A stretch of DNA of 64,000 nt, from positions 3,180,001 through 3,244,000 of the forward strand of contig NZ_CP092487.1 of the NCBI RefSeq assembly GCF_022429565.1. The letters are read 5' to 3'. The translations under genes were made by a program, and so were the position numbers. Within the stretch, counting starts at the first letter, position 1. Every line of letters starts with the position of its first letter. This document shows, in pieces, positions 35,934 through 44,201 of the stretch. Below the pieces are notes generated by a model. It searched no databases. It saw only the letters and a program-made list of their open reading frames with translations, and was not told where the DNA came from. The DNA comes from Lutibacter sp. A64 (lineage in GTDB: Bacteria > Bacteroidota > Bacteroidia > Flavobacteriales > Flavobacteriaceae).

Positions 35934-37265
35934 TTAACCATTTATTTTTTTATATAATTGCAAAGCAAACCCATCTGTTAAACTAGCAACAAAACCACAA
36001 ATATTTAAAATTCTAAGGTAAAGTGTTTCGTTTGGTGTTTGTAAATGTTCAGGCAATAAGTTAAGCACTAATTTATCGTAATTAGAAAGTTTGTTTTCAA
36101 ATTTATTGTTAGAAGCTGTTAAAAAGACATCGAGTAATTTAGAAATTATAGAATAGCCCATTAATTCTTTTTCAATTACTTCTCTGCTTTTGTATATTTT
36201 TTCAACACTTAATTTAATAATATCATTTATTTGAGCTTCATATTTACATTTTTCTAAAAGAGAATACGGGTAATTTCCATTTAAAATAGCTTCTTCATTT
36301 TCTAAAAAAACTTTTGAAGCTTCACCAATAAGTGTTCCAATTGCTAAAGCGCGTAAATAGCTTAAACGATCTTTTTTATGCTTTAATTGATAATATTTTT
36401 CTGAATTAATAGTGTCTTTAACCAGTTTTATTAAATATTCTAAAGCAAATTCTTCTTCAATTAAACCTAAATTAATGCCATCTTCAAAATCTATAATAGT
36501 ATAGCAAATATCATCTGCAGCTTCTACTAAATATGCTAACGGATGTCTTTTAAAAGCAATATTTCCATTAGTTCCAGTTGAAATTAAACCTAATTCTTCT
36601 GCTAGTTCATTAAAAAAATCTCTTTCAGATTGAAATATGCCATATTTTTTATCGGCAATATGTTGTGTTGGTTTTTTTGGTAAAGATTCTTTTGGGTATT
36701 TTAAAAAAGCACCTAAAGTTGCGTACGATAAACGCAAGCCACCTGCTATACCTTCTTTGGTTTCACTTAAAATTCTAAAACCATTCGCATTTCCTTCAAA
36801 GTCAATTAAATCTTGCCATTGTTTATCGGTAAGCTGTTCTTTAAATTTTTTACCTTTTCCATTTGTAAAATATTCTCCAATAGCTTTTTCACCACTATGT
36901 CCAAAAGGAGGGTTTCCAATATCATGAGCTAAAGCAGCAGTGGCTACAATGGCTCCAAAATCGTTCATTTTATAACCTAAATTTGTTAATACAGGATATT
37001 TTTCTAGTACTTTTTCTCCAACAATTCTACCTAAAGATCTTGCTGCTACACTAACCTCTAAGCTATGTGTTAAACGTGTATGCACAAAATCTGTTTTAGA
37101 TAATGGTATAACTTGTGTTTTGTCTTGTAAGCTTCTAAATGAATCTGAAAAAATTATACGGTCATAATCTACCTCAAATCCAAGGCGTGTTTCATCTTGT
37201 TTACTTCTTAGTCTTATTTGCCTATCTCCATAACGCTTTAAAGATAGTAGTTGATTCCAATTCAT
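35934..37265 (-). CDS. dgt: dGTPase (deoxyguanosinetriphosphate triphosphohydrolase), HD superfamily
   Basis: Start ATG at 37265 (443 residues); the frame opens earlier at a TTG, 37289. HD-domain metal motifs are HTRLTHSLEVS and ALAHDIGNPPFGHSGE, followed by LVEAADDICYTIIDFEDG. This is a complete dGTPase-like protein that cleaves dNTPs to nucleoside and tripolyphosphate. It converges with the AlbA_2 gene and is divergent from the first Pho-box gene. Confidence 0.9.
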   Translation of the reverse strand: MNWNQLLSLKRYGDRQIRLRSKQDETRLGFEVDYDRIIFSDSFRSLQDKTQVIPLSKTDFVHTRLTHSLEVSVAARSLGRIVGEKVLEKYPVLTNLGYKMNDFGAIVATAALAHDIGNPPFGHSGEKAIGEYFTNGKGKKFKEQLTDKQWQDLIDFEGNANGFRILSETKEGIAGGLRLSYATLGAFLKYPKESLPKKPTQHIADKKYGIFQSERDFFNELAEELGLISTGTNGNIAFKRHPLAYLVEAADDICYTIIDFEDGINLGLIEEEFALEYLIKLVKDTINSEKYYQLKHKKDRLSYLRALAIGTLIGEASKVFLENEEAILNGNYPYSLLEKCKYEAQINDIIKLSVEKIYKSREVIEKELMGYSIISKLLDVFLTASNNKFENKLSNYDKLVLNLLPEHLQTPNETLYLRILNICGFVASLTDGFALQLYKKING

Positions 37266-37367
37266 TGTTGTTTTTTTAATTTGACGCAATATAGTTATTA
37301 ATAATAATTTTAAAGAATCAAATAGTTTTAAAACTTAACACTAAAGACACATAACTATAAGTTTAAA

Positions 37368-37402
37368 ATAACCTTTACTTAACATTAAGGTTGGTTATTT
37401 GC
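37368..37402 (+). promoter_or_regulatory. Pho-box-like promoter of the stand-alone carboxypeptidase-like domain gene
   Basis: ATAAC (37368) and TTAAC (37379) at 11-bp period are followed after 14 bp by TTTGC (37398-37402), 20 bp before the ATG. The -7 element lacks the usual TA, as in activator-dependent promoters. Confidence 0.55.
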
Positions 37403-37421
37403 TGTAAAGAAATTTTAAAGT

Positions 37422-37811
37422 ATGAAAGCATTAATTACAGTTTTATTTTTATTGGTTGGAGTAACTTCTATGGGGCAATCTTTTGAAATGACCTCTCTTA
37501 TAAAGCAAGAGAGTAATGGTATTGTTGAGGGAATTGTTTTAGATAAAGCAGCTGATAATGAGCCGCTTATTTTTGCAACAGTTACTGTAAAAGAATTAGA
37601 CAAACAAGTAGAAACTGGCTTTGATGGTTCTTATTCAATTGCCTTAAAACCTGGAACATATACTTTAGAATTCTCTTTTATTGGGTATTCTAAGGTAATA
37701 GTTGAAAATGTACTTATAACTTCAGGAGATAAAAGCATTTATAATCAAACGTTAGATGTTTTATCTTTAAGTACTACCAATAACGCTGTGGCTCAAATTG
37801 ACAAGCAGTAA
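37422..37811 (+). CDS. Secreted stand-alone carboxypeptidase-like regulatory domain protein
   Basis: The 129-residue product has a signal peptide (MKALITVLFLLVGVTSMGQ) and one CarboxypepD_reg-like beta-sandwich: NEPLIFATVTVK, GFDGSYSIALKPGTYTLEFS, then FIGYSKVIVENV. This closely parallels the N-terminal domain of the TonB receptor at 39348 (NEPLAFANIIVK, DFDGKYSLELEPGTYTL, YSFIGYDTQ). There is no barrel or lipobox. It has its own Pho-box-like promoter. It may be a detached copy of the receptor domain. Confidence 0.75.
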   Translation: MKALITVLFLLVGVTSMGQSFEMTSLIKQESNGIVEGIVLDKAADNEPLIFATVTVKELDKQVETGFDGSYSIALKPGTYTLEFSFIGYSKVIVENVLITSGDKSIYNQTLDVLSLSTTNNAVAQIDKQ

Positions 37812-37841
37812 TTTTTAACCTTAAAAAAGACTTAATTCTCT

Positions 37842-37920
37842 TTAACTTTAAATTAACCTTATAGTTATTTTTTTATAACATCTGATTAACTATTCATTTA
37901 CCTAGGGGTGGTTTATTTGC
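37842..37920 (+). promoter_or_regulatory. Six-unit Pho-box-like array and promoter
   Basis: Five-base units at exact 11-bp period: TTAAC 37842, TTAAC 37853, GTTAT 37864, ATAAC 37875, TTAAC 37886, TTTAC 37897. TTTGC follows at 37916-37920 after 14 bp. It drives the beta-helix lipoprotein and TonB receptor genes. Confidence 0.65.
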
Positions 37921-37978
37921 ACCAACAAAAATGAATAATAGAAAATTAAATTTAAAAATTAATTAAAATCAGATTATA

Positions 37979-39274
37979 ATGAGAAAAGTTTTGTTAACGG
38001 CTTTAGTAGCAACGTCATTTATTTTTACAGGATGTTTTGAAGATGATGATACTCCAATAATAATTGAGGAGGTTACAAATAATATCACTAACAACAGCTC
38101 AACTGGAGGTGGTGAAGAAGAAAATTATGAAACTATTATCAAAGCAGGTGGTATTGCTTTAGATGAAACTTGGACTTCAGGCAACGTTTATATATTAGAT
38201 AGAAAAGTTGTTGTACAAGAAGGTGTTACTTTAACAATTGAACCAGGAACTATTATTAAAGGTAGAGCAGGTACAGGATCTTTATCTTCTGCTTTAATTG
38301 TAGCAAGAGGAGCTAAAATTAATGCTAAAGGAACAGCTTCAAATCCTATTATATTTACTGCTGAAGCGGATAATATTGAACCAGGTCAAAAATATGGTAC
38401 TAACTTAGATGAAACCAATAATGGTCTTTGGGGTGGAGTATTAATCTTAGGAAAAGCAACTAGTTCTTTTAAAAATGATGTTACTCAATTACAAATAGAA
38501 GGAATTTCGGCAGATGATACATTTGGTTTATACGGTGCCGTAGATGGTGTATTTACAGATGACGATAATTCAGGAGTATTTGAATATATTTCTATCCGTC
38601 ACGGTGGTACTTTAATTGGAGAAGGAAACGAAATTAATGGTTTAACTTTAGGTGCTGTTGGTTCAGGTACAACAATTAATAATATTGAGATTGTTGGAAC
38701 TGTAGATGATGGAATTGAATTTTTTGGTGGAACAGTAAATGTTTCTAACGTGTTAATTTGGGCACAAGGAGATGATGGTTTAGATGTTGACCAAGCGTAT
38801 TCAGGTACAATTGATAATGCTGTAGTTATTTTAGGAGCTGACTCTGACCATGGTTTAGAAATTGATGGTCCAGAAGGAACTATTGAAGGGCGATTTAGTA
38901 TAAAAAACTTAACCTTAATTGGTAACACTGATACCGATAATGGTGAGTATGCAGATTACAGAAGTTCTGCAATGGGATCTACAACTAACGTTTATGCTTA
39001 CGGATTTAAAGCTAGTTCTGATGTTGAGTTAGATAATGATGGAGTTGCAACAAATTATAATGATGGTAAATTAACATTTGGTACTTGGGAAATTGTATTG
39101 CCTACAGGAGTTACAGATGTTAAATCTATTTTTGCAAATAAAGCTGAAACGGTTACAGTAACTGGTTTTGGTGATACCGCTTCTGCTGTAACTTCAGGAA
39201 ATCAAACTGTTGGAGCAAGTACTTCTAGTTTAAGTTGGACTTATGCTAATGAAGCAGCAAGTTTAGGCTTCTAA
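37979..39274 (+). CDS. Beta-helix-like surface lipoprotein paired with a TonB receptor
   Basis: The 431-residue protein has lipobox Cys at 19 (SFIFTGCFED), an Asn/Gly linker and then a repeating beta-solenoid-like body: VVVQEGVTLTIEPGTIIKGR, LIVARGAKINAKGTASNPI, LRHGG-like ISIRHGGTLIGEG and INNIEIVGTVDDGIEFFGG. Relatives in Bacteroidota are often mislabelled as transporters. It is followed by a TonB receptor, as SusD-like lipoproteins are, but shows no SusD motif. A Pho-box array upstream suggests induction by phosphate starvation, so binding of a phosphorus compound is my inference. Confidence 0.75.
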   Translation: MRKVLLTALVATSFIFTGCFEDDDTPIIIEEVTNNITNNSSTGGGEEENYETIIKAGGIALDETWTSGNVYILDRKVVVQEGVTLTIEPGTIIKGRAGTGSLSSALIVARGAKINAKGTASNPIIFTAEADNIEPGQKYGTNLDETNNGLWGGVLILGKATSSFKNDVTQLQIEGISADDTFGLYGAVDGVFTDDDNSGVFEYISIRHGGTLIGEGNEINGLTLGAVGSGTTINNIEIVGTVDDGIEFFGGTVNVSNVLIWAQGDDGLDVDQAYSGTIDNAVVILGADSDHGLEIDGPEGTIEGRFSIKNLTLIGNTDTDNGEYADYRSSAMGSTTNVYAYGFKASSDVELDNDGVATNYNDGKLTFGTWEIVLPTGVTDVKSIFANKAETVTVTGFGDTASAVTSGNQTVGASTSSLSWTYANEAASLGF

Positions 39275-39302
39275 TCTATTATAAATCACAATACCTTATA
39301 AC

Positions 39303-39331
39303 AATAACTGCTCACAAGGTGAGCAGTTATT
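39303..39331 (+). promoter_or_regulatory. Perfect intercistronic hairpin before the TonB receptor gene
   Basis: AATAACTGCTCAC (39303-39315) and GTGAGCAGTTATT (39319-39331) form a 13-bp stem with loop AAG, with no T tract. It lies between lipoprotein and receptor genes and could favour the upstream message. Confidence 0.7.
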
Positions 39332-39347
39332 AATAGCTTAATTTTAT

Positions 39348-42176
39348 ATGAAAAAAATATATAAATTTCTAACACTTATCTTTGTCATTGCTTCATTTTC
39401 AATGAATGCTCAAAAGGGTAAAGTTGCAGGATCTGTAATAGATGGTGAATATAATGAGCCTTTAGCTTTTGCAAATATTATTGTAAAAGGAGCCAGTATT
39501 GGAACTACTTCAGATTTTGATGGTAAGTATTCGTTAGAATTAGAACCAGGAACCTATACCTTACTTTATTCTTTTATTGGGTATGATACTCAAGAATTAA
39601 CAGAAGTAGTTGTAAAAGCTAATGAAGTAAATACTATAGACATTACTTTAAATACAAATACATTAGATGAAATTATTATAACAACTTCAGTAAAAAAGAA
39701 TTCTGAAGCAGCAGTTTTAAATTATCAAAAAAAATCAGCGACTTTGTTAGATGGTTTGTCTTCACAAACAATTAATAAAACTGGAGCCGGAGATTTAGCG
39801 GCCGCCGTAAAAAGTGTTCCAGGTGTTTCTGTTCAAGGTGGAAAATATGTATATGTAAGAGGTTTAGGTGATAGATATACAAAATCAATGCTTAATGGTG
39901 TAGATATTCCAGGTTTAGATCCTGATAGAAACACAATACAAATGGATATTTTTCCAACCAATATTTTAGAAAATGTAATTGTAATTAAAGCTGCTTCTGC
40001 TGAATATCCTGCCGATTTTACAGGTGGTTTGGTTGATATTGTAACTAAAGATTTTCCAAATCAATTTGAAGCTTCAGTAAAAGTTGGAGCTGGTTACAAT
40101 TCTGAAATGCACTTCAATAAAAATTATCTTTCGTATAGCGGAAGTGATACTGATATTTTAGGGTTTGATAATGGCTTAAGAGATAGACCTATAAATAGAT
40201 ACCAACCAATTCCTGGTACTTTTGAAAACAGATTAACATTAACTTCTTTAACAAATAGATTTAATAAAGAGTTAGCTGCAGAAAAAGAAACTAGTGGTAT
40301 GGATTATAATTTTGGGTTTACAATAGGAAATCAATACAATGTTGGTGAGAATGATAGATTTGGTTTTATTACCTCATTTTCTTATAAAAACTCAACTGAA
40401 TTTTATGAGAACAGACTTGATGGAGCTTATGTTTTAAATCAAGATAAAAGTGAGAATGAACAAAGACCCGTTTTAACATCTAATGGTGCTTATGGAGTAA
40501 ATAGCGTAATAGCTAACGGTTTATTAGGTCTTACTTATAAAACAGATTTGTCTAAATACCGCTTAAATTTATTGCATATCCAAAATGGAGAATCTTCAGC
40601 AGGGTTTTTTAATCAATCTATATCACAAGACGGTACAGGTGGAGCTCAAGAACCATTAATTAAGCATGCTTTAACTTATACGGAAAGATCAGTAACTAAT
40701 ATTTTATTTTCTGGTTCTCATCAATTAGGAGACAATGAAGATGCTTGGGATTTTGATTGGAATTTTTCACCTACACTATCTAAAGTTCACGATAAAGACC
40801 ATAGAATAACACCTTTACAAGCTTCTGGAGAAGGAGATTATAGTATTAGTCCTAGTGCTTCAACTTTTCCAATTCGTTTATGGAGAATGTTGCAAGAAGA
40901 AAGCTGGGTTGGTAAAGTAGATTTAAAAAAGAACCACGAGATGTTTAATAGACCTGCTAAATTTAAATTTGGAGGTAACTATGTTATGAAATTTCGTGAT
41001 TTTGAGGTAGATGATTTTACATTTAAAATTACTGGAGATGGATCTTTTATTGCTGATGGTAATGTAGATAATTTATTGGCCGAAGAAAATTTATGGACTT
41101 ACCAAACAGGGCAAGGTTCACATTTAATTTTTGGAGATCAATATAATCCAAACGATTCTTATGAAGGTAAACAAAACATTTATGCCGCGTATGTGTCTTC
41201 TGAGTTTAGTTTAAGTGATAAATTTAAATCTGTTATAGGTTTACGTACCGAAAAATTTGAATCTTTTTACACAGGTCAAAATAACGATGTAATTTATGAT
41301 AGTGAACCAATTTTAGATGAATTTGATTTTTTTCCATCAGCAAATTTAATTTATGAATTAAATGATGATGCTAAAATTAGAGGTGCATATTTTAGAACAA
41401 CAGCAAGACCATCATTTAAAGAGGCTTCAAAATCTCAAATATTTGATCCAATTACAGGTTATTTATTTATTGGTAATATAGATTTACAACCTACATACGT
41501 TAATAACTTTGATTTACGTTATGAGATTTTTAGAGAAAGAGGACAAATGGTTTCTGTAAGTGGTTTTTATAAAGATTTTACAGATCCAATTGAAAATGTA
41601 TTTTTCTTACAAGCACCAACTCAGGTTACAGTAGATAACCTTGGTAGTGCAAAAGTATATGGTCTTGAATTAGAATTTAGACAACGTTTAGGTTTTATTT
41701 CCGAAAGTTTTGATAATCTTAAATTAACTGGTAATATTTCAATAATGAAATCTGAACTAGAGATGGAAGATAACGAATATGCTAGTAGATTAAATGCTGC
41801 AAGAGATGGACAAAATATAAGTAAAATAAGAGATTTACAAGGACAATCTCCGTATTTAGTAAATGCAGGTTTAGATTATACAAATGAAGCGTTGGCATTT
41901 GAAGCGGGACTGTTTTACAATGTGCAAGGTGAAACTTTAGAAATTGTAGGAACTGGTGATGTTCCAGATGTATATACAAGTCCATTTCATAGCTTAAACT
42001 TTACTTTAAATAAATCTTTTGGTGAAGAAAAAAGATCTAAAATAGACTTAAAGCTAAACAATCTTTTAAATGAAAATAAAGAAAGTGTATATCAATCTTT
42101 TAAAGCTGAAGATCAAATTTATTCTTCTAGAGTTACCGGATTTGAGTTTTCACTTGGGTATTCTTATAAGTTTTAA
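39348..42176 (+). CDS. TonB-dependent outer membrane receptor, putative phosphate-starvation inducible
   Basis: The 942-residue protein has a signal peptide (to about 22, MNAQKG) and a carboxypeptidase-like domain (24-112). The plug has VPGVSVQGGKYVYVRGLGDRYTKSMLNGVDIPGLDP, with the barrel ending VTGFEFSLGYSYKF. The plug motif VRGLGDRYT is typical of a Bacteroidota receptor branch. It is co-transcribed with the beta-helix lipoprotein and lies within the phosphate island. The substrate is unknown; an organic or polymeric phosphorus source is inferred. Confidence 0.85.
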   Translation: MKKIYKFLTLIFVIASFSMNAQKGKVAGSVIDGEYNEPLAFANIIVKGASIGTTSDFDGKYSLELEPGTYTLLYSFIGYDTQELTEVVVKANEVNTIDITLNTNTLDEIIITTSVKKNSEAAVLNYQKKSATLLDGLSSQTINKTGAGDLAAAVKSVPGVSVQGGKYVYVRGLGDRYTKSMLNGVDIPGLDPDRNTIQMDIFPTNILENVIVIKAASAEYPADFTGGLVDIVTKDFPNQFEASVKVGAGYNSEMHFNKNYLSYSGSDTDILGFDNGLRDRPINRYQPIPGTFENRLTLTSLTNRFNKELAAEKETSGMDYNFGFTIGNQYNVGENDRFGFITSFSYKNSTEFYENRLDGAYVLNQDKSENEQRPVLTSNGAYGVNSVIANGLLGLTYKTDLSKYRLNLLHIQNGESSAGFFNQSISQDGTGGAQEPLIKHALTYTERSVTNILFSGSHQLGDNEDAWDFDWNFSPTLSKVHDKDHRITPLQASGEGDYSISPSASTFPIRLWRMLQEESWVGKVDLKKNHEMFNRPAKFKFGGNYVMKFRDFEVDDFTFKITGDGSFIADGNVDNLLAEENLWTYQTGQGSHLIFGDQYNPNDSYEGKQNIYAAYVSSEFSLSDKFKSVIGLRTEKFESFYTGQNNDVIYDSEPILDEFDFFPSANLIYELNDDAKIRGAYFRTTARPSFKEASKSQIFDPITGYLFIGNIDLQPTYVNNFDLRYEIFRERGQMVSVSGFYKDFTDPIENVFFLQAPTQVTVDNLGSAKVYGLELEFRQRLGFISESFDNLKLTGNISIMKSELEMEDNEYASRLNAARDGQNISKIRDLQGQSPYLVNAGLDYTNEALAFEAGLFYNVQGETLEIVGTGDVPDVYTSPFHSLNFTLNKSFGEEKRSKIDLKLNNLLNENKESVYQSFKAEDQIYSSRVTGFEFSLGYSYKF

Positions 42177-42198
42177 CGAGTTTAAATTTATAAATCAT

Positions 42199-42230
42199 AA
42201 AAAAAGGGATGCAATTGCATCCCTTTTTTT
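42199..42230. terminator. Bidirectional terminator
   Basis: A7-GGGATGC (42199-42212) pairs with GCATCCC-T7 (42217-42230) around AATT. It serves the TonB receptor (+) and the convergent MORN-like gene (-). Confidence 0.85.
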
Positions 42231-42260
42231 GATTTTAAATTTTAAAGAATAATAACTTTG

Positions 42261-42608
42261 TTAGTTCAAAATTACTTCTTCTGATTTAACATCAATTATT
42301 TTATTGTTTTTATAAGTAACTATATCAACTTTGTCTTTTTTAATATACGTCCAAGTTCCTTCCTTTTTACCATTTTTATAATGTGCTATAATAGTTTTAG
42401 AACCATTTACATCGTAATTTATCCACGTACCGTGTAATTTTCCATCAGCATTAAAAAAGCCTTCTCGTTCAACTAAATCACTGTTATCAGCAAAGTAGTA
42501 AGTTGCTTTTACCATGTCGTTATCTAATTTTTTATAATCTACTTTTTGTTCTTGTGCAAATGATGTTACGCAGAATAATAGAATTGCTACTTTTAAAATT
42601 GTTTTCAT
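42261..42608 (-). CDS. Secreted MORN-repeat-like small protein
   Basis: The 115-residue product has a signal peptide (ending TSFAQ) and MORN/YwqK-like strands: EREGFFNADGKLHGTWINYD and IAHYKNGKKEGTWTYIKKD. It is a predicted periplasmic or surface protein of unknown function. Its promoter shows 11-bp TTAAT repeats in the same register as the neighbouring Pho-box-like promoters. Confidence 0.75.
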   Translation of the reverse strand: MKTILKVAILLFCVTSFAQEQKVDYKKLDNDMVKATYYFADNSDLVEREGFFNADGKLHGTWINYDVNGSKTIIAHYKNGKKEGTWTYIKKDKVDIVTYKNNKIIDVKSEEVILN

Positions 42609-42665
42609 AATATATATGTTTTTTTAATGAATATTTGTTTTAATGAATATTTGTTTTAATCTGTA

Positions 42666-42722
42666 TCAAATTTAGTTTATTAGCATTAAATTTACTATTT
42701 CTTAACATTAAGTTTACATTAA
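42666..42722 (-). promoter_or_regulatory. Pho-box-like promoter of the MORN-like gene
   Basis: On the minus strand: TTAAT (42722-42718), TTAAT (42711-42707), AAATA (42700-42696), TTAAT (42689-42685), 14 bp, then TTTGA (42670-42666) with a proper TAAA before it. Spacing equals that at the other phosphate genes, although the third unit is poor. Confidence 0.45.
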
Positions 42723-42988
42723 GTTTTTTTTAAAATAGTATATATGGTTGATTGTTAGTTTATTATGTATTTTATTCAATACTTTGTAAAATTTGGATAT
42801 TAAAATAAAACGTTTTTCAAACATTTTCTATCATAGGTAATGCAACTAATTATTTAATGATTAGATAATATTTTAGTTACATACTTTTTAAAAAGAAACT
42901 TCATTTTTGTTGTTGCTATTATAACTTTATAATAAGCACATCATTTCATATAAATTATTAGTTTTTGTCAACAATATTTTTGAAATGT

Positions 42989-43020
42989 AAGGCCATCAAT
43001 TTTTTGATGGTCTTTTTCTT
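42989..43020 (+). terminator. Orphan intrinsic terminator
   Basis: AAGGCCATCAA pairs with TTGATGGTCTT around TTTT (one G-T pair), followed by TTTCTT. No plus-strand gene ends upstream within 800 bp except the TonB receptor, which has its own terminator. Confidence 0.65.
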
Positions 43021-43029
43021 ACATAAATA

Positions 43030-43086
43030 TTAGTTATTAAATAACCTGAGGTTAACGTTAAATTAACATGTATGTGCTTCATTTGC
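43030..43086 (+). promoter_or_regulatory. Pho-box-like promoter of the porin gene
   Basis: TTAGT 43030, ATAAC 43041, TTAAC 43052, TTAAC 43063 at 11-bp period; 14 bp later TTTGC at 43082-43086, 21 bp before the ATG. Confidence 0.65.
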
Positions 43087-43107
43087 AGTGACAAAAATTA
43101 ATAATAA

Positions 43108-44115
43108 ATGAAAAAATTATCGTTTTTAGGGGCTTCCCTAATTTCTTTAGTTTCATTTTCACAGAATTTAGATGAAACTTTTAAACCAGATGGGGATGTG
43201 CAATTTAAAGTATTTTGGAATTACCATACTGATGTATCTAAAAATGCCACTCAAACAAGTGCTTTTGAATTAGAACGAGCTTATTTTGGGTATCAATACG
43301 CTTTTAATGAAACAATTTCTGCAAGAGTTACTTTAGATGTTGGTAATAACACTGCAGGAAGTAAGTATACAGCTTTTTTAAAATTTGCTCAATTAGACTG
43401 GCAAGTTGCACCAAGTGTAAAACTTAGTATGGGTGTAATCGGATTGCAACAATTCAATGACCAAGAAAATTTTTGGGGATATCGTTATGTATTTAAATCT
43501 TTTCAAGATGAAAATGGATTTGGAAGTAGTGCCGATTTAGGAATAAATGCAGCATTTAAAATTAGTGAAAACCTAAAGGCAAATTTTTTAATTGTTAATG
43601 GAGAAGGTTTTAGAAACTTACAAGACGAAGATGGTAAGCATAAAGTAGGCGCTAGTTTGGTATATACACCAATTAAAGGTTTAATTACCAAAATTTATGG
43701 AGACTCACAACCTTCTGCAGATGGTGCAGAAGCAATTACAACATTTTCATTATTTACAGGCTATACCTATAGTAAATGGAAGTTTGGTGTAGAATACAAC
43801 AAATTAAATAATGGAGAAGAATTTTCCACTCCAGCTGAAGATCACAACTTAAACGGTATGTCGTTCTATACTACTTATAGCATTAATAATAAAATTGAAG
43901 TGTTTGGGCGTTTTGATCAGTTAAGTTCAAATACATTAGGTGGTGAAGTAGAAGCATGGAATAGTGCTAAAGATGGAAATCAAATTATTGCCGGTATTCA
44001 ATATGTACCTGTAAAAGGGCTTAGTTTATCATTAAATTATCAAGGTTATAGCTTTAGTAATAGCGCTATTGATAACAAATCATTACTATTTTTAAGTACA
44101 GAATTTAAATTATAG
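43108..44115 (+). CDS. OprO/OprP-type phosphate-selective porin family protein
   Basis: The 335-residue protein has a signal peptide (ending SFSQN) and a porin beta-barrel: FKPDGDVQFKVFWNYHTD, AFELERAYFGYQYAFNETISARVTLD, ending LLFLSTEFKL. This is the Bacteroidota OprO/P-like branch. It lies 86 bp upstream of pstS, and both genes have Pho-box-like promoters, so outer-membrane phosphate entry during starvation is well supported by context. Confidence 0.8.
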   Translation: MKKLSFLGASLISLVSFSQNLDETFKPDGDVQFKVFWNYHTDVSKNATQTSAFELERAYFGYQYAFNETISARVTLDVGNNTAGSKYTAFLKFAQLDWQVAPSVKLSMGVIGLQQFNDQENFWGYRYVFKSFQDENGFGSSADLGINAAFKISENLKANFLIVNGEGFRNLQDEDGKHKVGASLVYTPIKGLITKIYGDSQPSADGAEAITTFSLFTGYTYSKWKFGVEYNKLNNGEEFSTPAEDHNLNGMSFYTTYSINNKIEVFGRFDQLSSNTLGGEVEAWNSAKDGNQIIAGIQYVPVKGLSLSLNYQGYSFSNSAIDNKSLLFLSTEFKL

Positions 44116-44133
44116 TAAAATTATCTTAAACAA

Positions 44134-44179
44134 TTAATTTTCTGTTAACCAAAACTTAACAACTGAATCATTTCTTTGT
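44134..44179 (+). promoter_or_regulatory. Pho-box-like promoter of pstSCAB-phoU
   Basis: TTAAT 44134, TTAAC 44145, TTAAC 44156 at 11-bp period; after 14 bp TTTGT at 44175-44179, 22 bp before the pstS ATG. Confidence 0.7.
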
Positions 44180-44201
44180 AACATAAATAAAAATTAATAA
44201 A

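Larger units (their letters stand above)
42609..43107. other. Gene-free region with two promoters and a terminator
   Basis: About 500 bp without a protein gene. It contains the Pho-like promoter of the MORN gene (42666-42722), a 16-bp direct repeat TTTTAATGAATATTTG near 42622-42654, about 260 bp of unassigned A+T-rich sequence, an intrinsic terminator on the plus strand (42989-43020) and the porin promoter (43041-43086). A terminator with no gene before it suggests a small RNA. Confidence 0.5.
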
